Positions 20,654-29,761 are shown, counted from the first letter of the stretch. The stretch is DNA of 64,000 nt from Methanofervidicoccus sp. A16 (GCF_003351865.1 NZ_CP022242.1:248001-312000), one strand, 5' to 3'. Numbers and translations are program-made. Notes: generated by a model from the sequence alone, not told the origin.

Positions 20654-21355
20654 CTATTCCAAACTTACAACGATTACAGTGATGTTATCTTCACTTCTTT
20701 CAAGTGCCAACTTAACAAGTTTTCTACAGGCCTCTTCAGGTTCGTAGGATCTTACGATCTCTGCAATTTCTCTGTCATCTACGTAATCATGGAGGCCATC
20801 ACTACAGAGTAATAATGTTCCCTTTAGTTTTATTCTGTAGATATCTGGCTCGATATTTTCTTCAATACCTAAGGCTCTTGTAAGTACGTTTTTCATTGGG
20901 TGTTTCTTGGCATCTTCTTCATCTATGATGTTTGTGTTGAGGAGTTCCTGGATGTAGTTGTGATCCTTCGTATGCCATACGTTGTCATCATCTATGATGT
21001 AGGCTCTACTATCTCCAATATTTGCTATGACGCACTCTCCATTTTTATTTAGTAAGCAGGCTACAAGTGTACTTCCCATCTTTGCTCCAACTATATCACT
21101 GTAGGCTAAGATCTCTCTGTTGGCATTTTCAAATGCTTTTTTAAGTAGATCTTCCGGTTTGCCCTGGGATCTCTTGATGGTTTCCTTTAACTCCATTATG
21201 GCTATCCTACTTGCTTTTTCTCCATAGGCATGTCCTCCCATCCCATCTGCCACTGCGAAGACGTAGTATTTACCTATTTTTTCTGCCAGGTAAGCATCTT
21301 CGTTTTTCTCCCTTTTTCCCTTCACTGAAAGGGCTGAGAATTTTATTTTATTCAT
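20654..21355 (-). CDS. PP2C-family serine/threonine protein phosphatase
   Basis: Metal-dependent phosphatase of 233 residues in the PP2C/Stp1 class. All core motifs are present: KNEDAY (Asp20), VADGMGGHAYG (Asp37), IGDSRAY, LLCSDGLHDYV and the terminal DNITVIV. These supply the aspartates of the two-metal site. It should reverse the phosphorylation made by the kinase two genes upstream. Its ATG overlaps the stop of the propeller gene by four bases (ATGA), so translation is probably coupled. PP2C enzymes are uncommon in methanogens, so acquisition from bacteria is possible but unproven here. Confidence 0.93.
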   Translation of the reverse strand: MNKIKFSALSVKGKREKNEDAYLAEKIGKYYVFAVADGMGGHAYGEKASRIAIMELKETIKRSQGKPEDLLKKAFENANREILAYSDIVGAKMGSTLVACLLNKNGECVIANIGDSRAYIIDDDNVWHTKDHNYIQELLNTNIIDEEDAKKHPMKNVLTRALGIEENIEPDIYRIKLKGTLLLCSDGLHDYVDDREIAEIVRSYEPEEACRKLVKLALERSEDNITVIVVSLE

Positions 21356-22794
21356 TTCTCTTCCCCAATGAGTTTTTTCAACTCTTCGATTATCTCTCTT
21401 TTTTCTTTTTCAAGTTGTTTTTTTCTTCTCTTTCTGTATTTATAGTATTTATTTCCGAAGTAGAGGGACATAAGAAAGATTACAGCTCCTGAGGTATAGA
21501 GATAGTAGTTGTTTACATAGGGAGCAAAATCTTCTTCATTAGGTATTCCATCCTGGTCTATATCTAGGGCAAGGGATTTTGCTTTTAAAGTAAGTTCTCC
21601 TGCTTTAGAATAATCTCCTCTTTTAAATGCCTCCTCAGCCTGGTGTAATATATCTTCGGCTTCTTTAACATTGTATTTGGTCTTTATCTGAGAGATTATT
21701 AATTTAACGTCATCTAATATTTTTTCTATCGTTTGAACTGAGACAAAGAAATAAATATCTCCACCTCCAGCAACAATATACTCCCCATCTGGAGTTATAG
21801 AGACTGAGTAAACACTACCATCTGTTTCATATTTCCACAGTAACTTCCCCTCTCTGTTGAAGAGATAGACATGTTTATCCCAACTCCCAGCAACAATATA
21901 CTCCCCATCTGGAGTTATGGAGACTGATTTAACATAATCATCTGTTTTATACTTCCATAACAACTCCCCCTCTCTGTTGAAGAGGTAGACATGATCATCC
22001 TCACTCCCGGCAACAATATACTCCCCATCTGGAGTTATGGAGACTGAGATAACACTATCATCTGTTTTATACTTCCACAGTAACTTCCCTTTTTTATTGA
22101 AGAAATAAATATTATTTCCTATTAACGACCCCTTCCCACCTCCAGCAACAATATACTCCCCATCTGGAGTTATAGAGACTGATTTAACCCAACCATATAT
22201 TCCATCCTTCCACAGTAACTTCCCTTTTTTATTGAAGAAATAAATATTATTTCCTATTAACGACCCCTTCCCACCTCCAGCAACAATATACTCCCCATCT
22301 GGAGTTATAGAGACTGAGTAAACACTACCATCTGTTTCATATTTCCACAGTAACTTCCCAAATCTGTTGAAGAGATAGACATGATCATCCCCACTCCCAG
22401 CAACAATATACTCCCCATCTGGAGTTATAGAGACTGAGTAAACCCAATCATCTGTTTTGTACTTCCATAACAACTCCCCCTCTCTGTTGAAGAGATAGAC
22501 ATGATCATCCCCACTCCCAGCAACAATATACTCCCCATCTGGAGTTATAGAGACTGAGTAAACACTACCATCTGTTTCATATTTCCACAGTAACTTCCCA
22601 AATCTGTTGAAGAGGTAGACATGACCATACCCACCTCCAGCAACAATATACTCCCCATCTGGAGTTATGGAGACTGATTCAACAACTCCATCTGTTTCAT
22701 ATTTCCATAACAAAACATACTCTTCCCCCCATACTACGTTCAACATACATAAACTTAAAAACACCGCTAGTCCAAATATTTTCACTCTCTTCAT
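21352..22794 (-). CDS. Exported eight-repeat beta-propeller protein with one membrane helix (putative sensor)
   Basis: A protein of about 480 residues. A signal peptide (FGLAVFLSLCMLNVVWG) is followed by eight repeats of about 40 residues with the core SVSITPDGEYIVAG and ends in LLWKYETDG, typical of PQQ/WD-like propeller blades. Next come a helical segment, a calcium-loop-like DIDQDGIPNEEDF, one membrane helix near residue 445 and a basic cytoplasmic tail ending in IEELKKLIGE. The propeller would be outside the cell. It is placed between kinase and phosphatase genes. Start uncertain: ATG 22794 (signal peptide standard) or GTG 22803, which would overlap the kinase stop. Confidence 0.85.
   Translation of the reverse strand: MKRVKIFGLAVFLSLCMLNVVWGEEYVLLWKYETDGVVESVSITPDGEYIVAGGGYGHVYLFNRFGKLLWKYETDGSVYSVSITPDGEYIVAGSGDDHVYLFNREGELLWKYKTDDWVYSVSITPDGEYIVAGSGDDHVYLFNRFGKLLWKYETDGSVYSVSITPDGEYIVAGGGKGSLIGNNIYFFNKKGKLLWKDGIYGWVKSVSITPDGEYIVAGGGKGSLIGNNIYFFNKKGKLLWKYKTDDSVISVSITPDGEYIVAGSEDDHVYLFNREGELLWKYKTDDYVKSVSITPDGEYIVAGSWDKHVYLFNREGKLLWKYETDGSVYSVSITPDGEYIVAGGGDIYFFVSVQTIEKILDDVKLIISQIKTKYNVKEAEDILHQAEEAFKRGDYSKAGELTLKAKSLALDIDQDGIPNEEDFAPYVNNYYLYTSGAVIFLMSLYFGNKYYKYRKRRKKQLEKEKREIIEELKKLIGEEK
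22072..22317 (-). repeat. 111-bp exact tandem duplication inside the propeller gene
   Basis: Bases 22072-22182 and 22207-22317 are identical over 111 bp. They encode propeller repeats 4 and 5 with the unusual loop KGSLIGNN. The other repeats are also nearly identical at the DNA level. This points to recent copying of whole blades by recombination. Confidence 0.85.
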
Positions 22795-22799
22795 CCTTC

Positions 22800-25271
22800 T
22801 CACTCTACCAACTTCAAAAATTTCTCAATTTCTTCAACTATAGATTCTCCTTTAATTCCCTCCCTTACCATATAATCGATCTGTCCTATTAAACACCTAC
22901 AATCCCTCTTAAGTTTCTCATCCCTTATCTTACCTTCCGCAAACTTCAACTCCTTCAAACAGGACACTAAATCCCCCTCCTTTGCATGGTAGAAGGCTAA
23001 GTACAGGGACTTCTCAACTAACGTTCTGTAATCCTTCGTCAGGTGCAGACTGATACCGTACCTCTTCTTCATAAACTCATAAACCCCCTCCCTGAACTCC
23101 CTTACACTTGGCCTCTTCTCAGGATCCTTGGAGAGACATCTCATAATTAAATCGTCCAGCCCCTCTGCATCCCTGTTGTACTTTGAGGGAGGTTCTGGTA
23201 TATAATTTCTTACCTTCTCCTCTATCTCGGAGTTAGTTTTCCCATCAAATGGGTTAAACCCTGTTAGCATGACGTAAAGGAGGAGTCCCAGTTGATATAC
23301 ATCTGTTTTTTCACTTACCTTCCCTTCCAGTTGTTCTGGAGCGGAGTACATCGGTGTAAATCCTCTAATACTCCTGGACTTCGTAACTGCAACTGCCAAC
23401 CCAAAGTCTGTTATCTTAGCCTCGTAGAACCTCCCGATCCTCTTAAGTAGAATATTCTGTGGTTTTATATCTCCATGTATAACAAGTTGGGAGTGGGCGT
23501 ATTCAATACCCCTGGCAACGTCGTTTATGATCCTACATGCATCCTCGATATCCATCCTCCCCTCCTTGAGACTCCCTCCATCAACGTACTCCAAGACCAT
23601 ATGAGGGAATGGAGTCAACCTTGGCTCTATCAACCTGACGATATTCCTGTGGTTAAGTTTTCTCCAATTTTCAAGTTCGTTGAAGAATACCTTCTCAGCC
23701 TCCCTTGTAAGTTCCTCAGGTATCTTCAATGCAACTATACTTCCATCATCCCTCCTCTTAGCCTTATAAACCCTGGCAAAACCACCAGAACCGATATACT
23801 CGAGGGACTCGTACTCCTCCCTAAGTTTCTCAAGGCGCTCATCCCTTATGAAACCACCCCCTCTCTCAACTTCAATCTTAATACCCCTCCTAACATCCTC
23901 AACTTTATATATCTCAGGTTTCACCTCTCCAACATCCACAAGTAACCTCCTTATCTGTGTTATGTTCCTATCACAGGCATTTCTCAGATCCTGGATATAG
24001 GGTATCTTAGAGGTTACCTTTAGAGACACAGCCTCATCTTCAACCTCGTTTAAATACTGCCATACCTCCCTATACCTCTCCCTTGCATCGTAGTACTCAC
24101 CTGACTTGAACAACTCTTCTGTCTTCTCCATCATCCTCTCGGCATTTCTTATCTTCACAGCGATTATTCTCTCGGAGCACTCCTGTATCAACTCTTTAAC
24201 CCTATCTTTATCTCTAACATCCAGGGATCTTAAATACTCCAGTGCAGAGTAGAGTTTCCTCTCAGCCTCAGGATCCTCGATATCTACATCTATAAGATAC
24301 TCCCCTTTACCAAGTTTCACATGTTCAATACTCTCCTCCACACTTTCCAGCCCCTCCCTTATCTTATCCCTTTCAAAATTCCTCTTTTCAGCGATATCAA
24401 GTGCAGATTTGAATAACCTCTTAGCCTCCATATAACTCTCCAATGCACTGTCGTAGTTCTTAGATGAGAAAAACTTATTACCCTTCTCAACGTACTCGTT
24501 TGCCTTGGAAACAAGTTTGAGCATCTCCCTGTTATCTATGGCTATCTTTGCGTTCTCTATGTTCTGTCTTATCCTCTCCTGGGCAAACTCTATATCCCTA
24601 ACTAGATCCTCATCTTTCCTCTCCCTTGCAGCCTCCTTAGCCCTCTCATACTCCTCAAGTGATCTCCTCCACAGTTCAATAGATTCCTCAAATTTATCCT
24701 GTGTGAAACTTCTCTCAGCATCTAAGGCAAAATCCTTCGCCCTCTGGAGTAGATAATCTGGAGTTGGTTTAGCAGCGAGTTTAGCCTTCTCTATAAGTTC
24801 TTCAGCCTCATTGAATCTACCCTTTTTGAGTAGATTGAGTGCCTCCTCCTTCAACTCCTTAGCCTCCTTAGGATTTGAGCCAGGGAGTTCTCTACTTATA
24901 AGTCTTTCAACATCTTCTATTTTCATAAAAATTCTATTTTCTATTTCCAATATCTTTTCAAGTTCTGGGATGAGATCCTCGGCGTTATCTAAATCTCCAC
25001 TTCTGATTCTATCGTAGATACTGTTAGCAACATTCCTTGCCTTTCCATGGATCTTTATCTTTGCTTCCAAATTTTTAATCCTCTCAACGATATTCCTTTC
25101 TTTTAAAGCCAGATTTTTAGCCTCTTTCAGTAATTTCAATGCTCTTTTGAAGTTATCTTTTTTAATCTCCCTTATAGCCTTTCTGATAATATCTTTTGAT
25201 GCATTATAGTAACTATCGTCTTTTATTAATTCTTTCAATTCAAGCATCACCTCTCTGATCTCCTCCAGCAT
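22800..25271 (-). CDS. Hanks-type serine/threonine protein kinase with long helical N-terminal region
   Basis: Predicted cytoplasmic kinase, 823 residues. Residues 1-450 are helical hairpins resembling TPR-like repeats (for example FKRALKLLKEAKNLALKERN and FNEAEELIEKAKLA). The kinase domain spans about 488-735: glycine loop IGSGGFARV 493-501, Lys516 in VALKIP, catalytic HGDIKPQN with Asp601, DFG at 622-624 and APE at 644-646. HGD replaces the common HRD, so activation-loop control may differ. No membrane helix is seen. It is first in a tight three-gene unit with the propeller and PP2C genes. A GGTGATTAACG leader precedes the ATG. Confidence 0.93.
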   Translation of the reverse strand: MLEEIREVMLELKELIKDDSYYNASKDIIRKAIREIKKDNFKRALKLLKEAKNLALKERNIVERIKNLEAKIKIHGKARNVANSIYDRIRSGDLDNAEDLIPELEKILEIENRIFMKIEDVERLISRELPGSNPKEAKELKEEALNLLKKGRFNEAEELIEKAKLAAKPTPDYLLQRAKDFALDAERSFTQDKFEESIELWRRSLEEYERAKEAARERKDEDLVRDIEFAQERIRQNIENAKIAIDNREMLKLVSKANEYVEKGNKFFSSKNYDSALESYMEAKRLFKSALDIAEKRNFERDKIREGLESVEESIEHVKLGKGEYLIDVDIEDPEAERKLYSALEYLRSLDVRDKDRVKELIQECSERIIAVKIRNAERMMEKTEELFKSGEYYDARERYREVWQYLNEVEDEAVSLKVTSKIPYIQDLRNACDRNITQIRRLLVDVGEVKPEIYKVEDVRRGIKIEVERGGGFIRDERLEKLREEYESLEYIGSGGFARVYKAKRRDDGSIVALKIPEELTREAEKVFFNELENWRKLNHRNIVRLIEPRLTPFPHMVLEYVDGGSLKEGRMDIEDACRIINDVARGIEYAHSQLVIHGDIKPQNILLKRIGRFYEAKITDFGLAVAVTKSRSIRGFTPMYSAPEQLEGKVSEKTDVYQLGLLLYVMLTGFNPFDGKTNSEIEEKVRNYIPEPPSKYNRDAEGLDDLIMRCLSKDPEKRPSVREFREGVYEFMKKRYGISLHLTKDYRTLVEKSLYLAFYHAKEGDLVSCLKELKFAEGKIRDEKLKRDCRCLIGQIDYMVREGIKGESIVEEIEKFLKLVE

Positions 25272-25279
25272 CGTTAATC

Positions 25280-25490
25280 ACCTACAAGTTTTCTCAACTC
25301 TTTTTTTCCTTTTCAAAAATTTCCTTCTTTATTTTCTCTTACTGATCCAATAATTGATCCAGAAATGGATGATTTTTAAAATTAGATAGATAATTATTAG
25401 ATTATATTATTATAATTATTTTCCAATCCCAACCTAAGATTTGGATCCATATCATCTGGATAAGTATGAAACCGATTATTATATAGAGAT
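25280..25490 (-). pseudogene. Decayed C-terminal end of a TPR membrane protein gene
   Basis: This stretch aligns with the 3' part of the TPR gene at 26790-28289 in the same orientation: CATCTGGATAAGTATGA against CATCTGGATGAATATAA, then TTTCAAAAATTTCC and a final ELRKLVGD-stop next to the ELKKLIGE tail of the intact gene. Frame breaks occur in the two-helix membrane region. The relic stop lies eleven bases before the kinase start, and its tail provides the GGTGAT of the kinase ribosome binding site. Confidence 0.75.
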
Positions 25491-25672
25491 TTCTGTATGA
25501 TAGTTTTATGTTTTTACTTTTAATGAGGTAAAGGATGGTAGTTATTCAGACAGATCCTAAAATTATCAAAAAAATAAAAATAATGATTACAATAAAAATA
25601 AATAAGTAAAAAAATAAAATAAAAAATTACAAAAAAATAAAATCTCCTAAGTACCTACATTATAGTGATAAT

Positions 25673-26044
25673 ATGAAGACATATCTACTTTTAATATTAC
25701 TATCCATCACAACAATACTTTCAGGTTGTATAGATTTTGGAAATAGTGAATACAATGAAGTATTAATAAAGGATCTAAATCTTGAAGGAAAAACTGCAAT
25801 AGTGGTATTTCACGCTGACTGGTGCAAATACTGTAAGGATCTTGAACCTACACTGAACCAGTTGGAGAAGGAGGGTGTAGAGGTTATAAGGATAGACGTT
25901 GATGAACGTCGAGAGTTGGCAGAAAAATTGGGAATTAGAGGGCTACCTACTGTTATCTACGTCAAGGACGGTGTTGTAGTTGGAAGAACTATCGGCTACG
26001 ATCCAGAGGGAATAGTAAATAAGGCCAGGGAACTTTATCAGTAA
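25673..26044 (+). CDS. Thioredoxin-fold lipoprotein (copy 2)
   Basis: Paralogue of the gene at 3093-3464, 123 residues, same design: hydrophobic signal with lipobox ILSGC, active site WCKYC, and cis-proline loop RGLPTVIYV. Differences are scattered and mostly conservative, with the lowest similarity just after the lipid anchor. It is followed 14 bp later by a second ccdA. It lies beside the kinase/TPR accessory cassette, divergent from it. Confidence 0.87.
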   Translation: MKTYLLLILLSITTILSGCIDFGNSEYNEVLIKDLNLEGKTAIVVFHADWCKYCKDLEPTLNQLEKEGVEVIRIDVDERRELAEKLGIRGLPTVIYVKDGVVVGRTIGYDPEGIVNKARELYQ

Positions 26045-26058
26045 TCTTAGGAGATGTT

Positions 26059-26709
26059 ATGGATCTACTGTTAATATTTATTTCAGGGGTATTTACTGCA
26101 TTGGGTCCCTGTGTATTGACTGTACTACCTGTGGTATTTTCCTATACCTTTGGGATCTCGGAATCTAAAATAGAGGCATTTATTGTATCTTTGTTTTTTG
26201 TTTTGGGATTCTCCATAGTTTTTAGTTTATTGGGGGCTATTTCATCTGTTTTTGGCATATTTTTAGGAATTTACAGGTTAAAGTACGTTGCAGGTATTTT
26301 GGCGATAGTTTTAGGTTTATTGATTATGTTTAAAAAGGGTTTTTCATTTAGATTGAAGGGAAATTTTTTTAACAGGATTATAACTAAAATTAACAATAAA
26401 AATATCTCCCTTAAGTATAAAGTGCTTACCTCTTTTATCTTTGGATTGTCTTACGGTGTTGGAGCCAATGTATGTGCAGATCCTATTTTAGCGGGAATAT
26501 TAACCTACGTATCTACAAAATCAGATGTTATTTTTGGAGTTTTGGCTTTATTTATATATTCAATAGGTTATGGACTTCCAATAATTCTCCTAAGTGTTAT
26601 AGGTTTTGAAGGTAAAGAGGTATTTAAGAAATTTGTAAACTCTCATCTTGTTAGTTTTATCTCAGGTTTTATACTGATTGTGTTGGGACTTTTTGTTATT
26701 TTTAGGTAA
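26059..26709 (+). CDS. ccdA: CcdA-family transmembrane electron-transfer protein (copy 2)
   Basis: Second CcdA-type protein (216 residues, six helices), with the cysteines of LGPCVLTVLP and GANVCADPIL conserved. Length and order match copy 1 exactly and most residues are the same, so the duplication is of the whole two-gene unit. It likely passes electrons to the adjacent thioredoxin lipoprotein. AGGAG precedes the start. It is convergent with the TPR gene. Confidence 0.88.
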   Translation: MDLLLIFISGVFTALGPCVLTVLPVVFSYTFGISESKIEAFIVSLFFVLGFSIVFSLLGAISSVFGIFLGIYRLKYVAGILAIVLGLLIMFKKGFSFRLKGNFFNRIITKINNKNISLKYKVLTSFIFGLSYGVGANVCADPILAGILTYVSTKSDVIFGVLALFIYSIGYGLPIILLSVIGFEGKEVFKKFVNSHLVSFISGFILIVLGLFVIFR

Positions 26710-26789
26710 TTGGAGTTAAAAAATACTTCTGAGTTTCCTGGGATCTATGGGCTTTAGGTTTTTCTGTCCCTATTAAAGTATTTGTCTTC

Positions 26790-28289
26790 CTAATCGTCCT
26801 CATCGTCGTATTCACCTATAAGTTTTTTCAACTCTTTAATTATATATCTCTTCTCCATTTCAAAAATTTCCCTCTCTATTTTTTTCTTATTGGTCCAATA
26901 CTTAATCCAGAAATAGGTGGTTTTTATAATGATGTAAATAATTATTAGGTTAATTGTTGTAATTAGTATCCAATTCCAACCAAAGATTAGGATCCATGCT
27001 ATCTGGATGAATATAAGAGTTATTATTATATAAAGTATATAATTTTTCTTATCTGCTTTACCAAAGCATATTATGGATTCTAAAAATTTTCCTAACTTAT
27101 AGAGAGCAACTCCTTTATTATTCCAAGCATCTACATCTTTTGGATCTATTGCCAATGCTCTATCGTAACACTCTATAGCTTCTTCGTATCTTCCTAAATC
27201 ATAGAGAGCATTTCCTTTATTATACCAAGCATAAGCATATTTTGGATCTATCTCCAACGCCTTATCATAGTATTTTATTGCTTCTTCGTATCTTCCTAAA
27301 TCATAGAGAGCATTTCCTTTATCATTCCAAGCATCTACATCTTTTGGATCTATCTCTAACGCCTTATCATAACACTCTATAGCTTCTTCGTATCTTCCTA
27401 AATCATAGAGAGCATTTCCTTTATTATACCAAGCATAAGCATATTTTGGATCTATCTCCAACGCCTTATTATAGCATTCTATTGCTTCTTCGTATCTTCC
27501 TAACTTACGGAGAGCATTTCCTTTATTATACCAAGCATGAACATACTTCGGATCTATCTCCAACGCCTTATCATAGTATTTTATTGCTTCTTCGTATCTT
27601 CCTAAATTAGAGAGAGCTAGTCCTTTATTATTCCAAGCATATACATTATTTGGATCTATCTCCAACGCCTTATCATAACACTCTATTGCTTCTTCGTATC
27701 TTCCTAAATCAGAGAGAGCAACTCCTTTATTATTCCAAGCATAAGCATACTTCGGATCTATCTCCAACGCCTTATCATAGTATTTTATTGCTTCTTCGTA
27801 TCTTCCTAAATTAGAGAGAGCAACTCCTTTACCATTCCAAGCATCTACATATTTTGGATCTATCTCCAACGCCTTATCATAGTATTTTATTGCTTCTTCG
27901 TATCTTCCTAAATTAGAGAGAGCAACTCCTTTACCATTCCAAGCATCTACATATTTTGGATCTATCTCCAACGCCTTATCATAGTATTTTATTGCTTCTT
28001 CGTATCTTCCTAAATTAGAGAGAGCATTTCCTTTATTATTCCAAGCATGAACATATTTTGGATCTATCTCTAACGCCTTATTATAACAATTTATAGCTTC
28101 TTCGTATCTTCCTAAATCAGAGAGAGCATTTCCTTTATTTTTCCAAGCATCTATATAATTTGGATCTATCTCCAACGCCTTATTATAACAATTTATAGCT
28201 TCTTCGTATTTCCCCTGATCATATAGAGTATTTCCCTTCTCGAACCATTCTTCTGCAGTCATACCATCAATTTTCTTCTTAGAAAACAT
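26790..28289 (-). CDS. Twelve-TPR protein with C-terminal membrane hairpin
   Basis: Protein of 499 residues. Twelve 34-residue tetratricopeptide repeats (consensus AWNNKGNALSNLGRYEEAI then YYDKALEIDPKY) run from about residue 10 to 415. Then two close membrane helices (IIITLIFIQIAWILIF and NLIIIYIIIKTTYFWI) and a charged tail with IIKELKKLIGE. There is no signal peptide, so the TPR arm is probably cytoplasmic, a scaffold at the membrane. Repeats 3-5 are near identical in DNA, with a 102-bp period. The tail motif matches that of the propeller protein, linking it to the kinase cassette. Confidence 0.88.
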   Translation of the reverse strand: MFSKKKIDGMTAEEWFEKGNTLYDQGKYEEAINCYNKALEIDPNYIDAWKNKGNALSDLGRYEEAINCYNKALEIDPKYVHAWNNKGNALSNLGRYEEAIKYYDKALEIDPKYVDAWNGKGVALSNLGRYEEAIKYYDKALEIDPKYVDAWNGKGVALSNLGRYEEAIKYYDKALEIDPKYAYAWNNKGVALSDLGRYEEAIECYDKALEIDPNNVYAWNNKGLALSNLGRYEEAIKYYDKALEIDPKYVHAWYNKGNALRKLGRYEEAIECYNKALEIDPKYAYAWYNKGNALYDLGRYEEAIECYDKALEIDPKDVDAWNDKGNALYDLGRYEEAIKYYDKALEIDPKYAYAWYNKGNALYDLGRYEEAIECYDRALAIDPKDVDAWNNKGVALYKLGKFLESIICFGKADKKNYILYIIITLIFIQIAWILIFGWNWILITTINLIIIYIIIKTTYFWIKYWTNKKKIEREIFEMEKRYIIKELKKLIGEYDDEDD

Positions 28290-28531
28290 AATTCTAACAC
28301 CTTAACCCATATCACTTCAATTACCTACTTTATCTTTCTTTATACATTCCCAAAGTTGTCAATAATATCCATCTATCGACATCTATCAATTATCTAAATT
28401 GTTATAATTTTACTTAATATTTTTATAATTATAATTATTAAAACTATTTTTATAATCCGAGTTTTCATCAAAAGTGATAATTAAAAATAGCAATTATGAA
28501 CATAACCTTTTAAATATAAAATCTCAACCCT

Positions 28532-29761
28532 TTAAGAACTGTGGTTTTTATTATTTTTCAACAAAACAAACACCCTATCATTCTCCCTGGCAACGCCCCT
28601 GATCTTAACTCCAACCCTCTCCCCCTTCTTAGCGATCTTTACAGGTTTATGATCGATCTCCATAGATTCAACCTTCTCCTCTATACACCCTGTCTTATTT
28701 CCCATTATAAGTATGGTATCCCCAACCCTCAAATCTCCAGTTAATTTAATCTCCACCACCCCTATCCTCTTGTAGAAGTTCGTTACAACTCCCACCTCAA
28801 CCTTCCTGTATGGAGAGGCATTTCCCTCTATCTCGTACTGGAAGTCATGTTTATCTACCTTATCTCTGAAGTAGAAACCAGTATCAAATCCCCTGTTGTA
28901 GGATTTAAGGAGTTCCTTTTTAAAGTAAGGGAGTTTCTCGTAGTAGGTGCCATCCAATACAGCATCAATAGCCTCCCTATAAACCTTCACAGTTCTCATT
29001 ACATAGTCGGCGTTCTTACTCCTACCCTCTATCTTAAAACTATCCAACACCTCCATAAGTTCTGGGATATGTTCTATCATACAGAGATCCTTAGGAGACA
29101 GTAGATACTTCCCCTCACAGATCAACTCATGGGTACCGTCGTGGTGCTCATTTATCAACTTCCATCTCCTTCTACATGGTTGGAGACAGTCCCCACAGTT
29201 TGCATTCCTGTTGAATAAATAGGCACTTAGGAAGCACCTACCACTTATAGCCACACAGAGCGCCCCATGGACAAAACCCTCCAACTCTAAATCTACACCC
29301 TCCTCCTTCAACTTCTCCCTTATCTCCCTTATCTGGTTCAAAGTCAATTCCCTGGATAGTATAACCCTCTTTGCAAACTTGGAGTAGAACTTTGCAGTTA
29401 GGGAGTTTGTAATATTTGTCTGGACACTTGCATGTACCCTTAAGCCGTAATCTCTTGCAAGTGTCATAGTCCCTATATCACTTACTATAACTGCATCCAC
29501 CTCAGATTCCACTGCAAAGTCTAAAACCTCCTCCAACTTCTTCAGATCCTTCTCGTATATTACAGTGTTTAAACAGAGGTAGATCTTCCTGTTGTTATCA
29601 TGTGCTATCTTAACGCCCTCCTTCAACTCCTCCCTTGTAAAGTTCTTGGCGGTTATCCTCATGTTGAACTCCTTCAATCCACAGTATATCCCATCTGCCC
29701 CGTAATCAACTGCAGTCTTAAGACATGTTAGATCCCTTGCAGGAGCAAGTAATTCCACCAT
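28532..29761 (-). CDS. U32 family peptidase-like protein
   Basis: A U32 (collagenase-like) family protein of 409 residues, in a family that includes enzymes of RNA and ubiquinone hydroxylation as well as putative peptidases. Typical segments: ELLAPARDLTCLKTAVDYGAD at the N-terminus, and HGALCVAISGRCFLSAYL followed by NCGDCLQPCRR, whose cysteines likely bind an FeS cluster. The C-terminal beta domain (KTGCIEEKVESMEIDHKP) matches the family. The exact substrate in methanogens is unknown. ATG 29761 follows GGAGGTGATAGAG. The first 44 bases overlap the end of the upstream ATPase gene. Confidence 0.86.
   Translation of the reverse strand: MVELLAPARDLTCLKTAVDYGADGIYCGLKEFNMRITAKNFTREELKEGVKIAHDNNRKIYLCLNTVIYEKDLKKLEEVLDFAVESEVDAVIVSDIGTMTLARDYGLRVHASVQTNITNSLTAKFYSKFAKRVILSRELTLNQIREIREKLKEEGVDLELEGFVHGALCVAISGRCFLSAYLFNRNANCGDCLQPCRRRWKLINEHHDGTHELICEGKYLLSPKDLCMIEHIPELMEVLDSFKIEGRSKNADYVMRTVKVYREAIDAVLDGTYYEKLPYFKKELLKSYNRGFDTGFYFRDKVDKHDFQYEIEGNASPYRKVEVGVVTNFYKRIGVVEIKLTGDLRVGDTILIMGNKTGCIEEKVESMEIDHKPVKIAKKGERVGVKIRGVARENDRVFVLLKNNKNHSS

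Noticed and set aside
21352-25271. Type VI secretion or toxin-associated kinase/phosphatase pair (PpkA/PppA)
   Set aside because: No secretion genes, FHA proteins or effectors seen in the window; kinase lacks a membrane helix.
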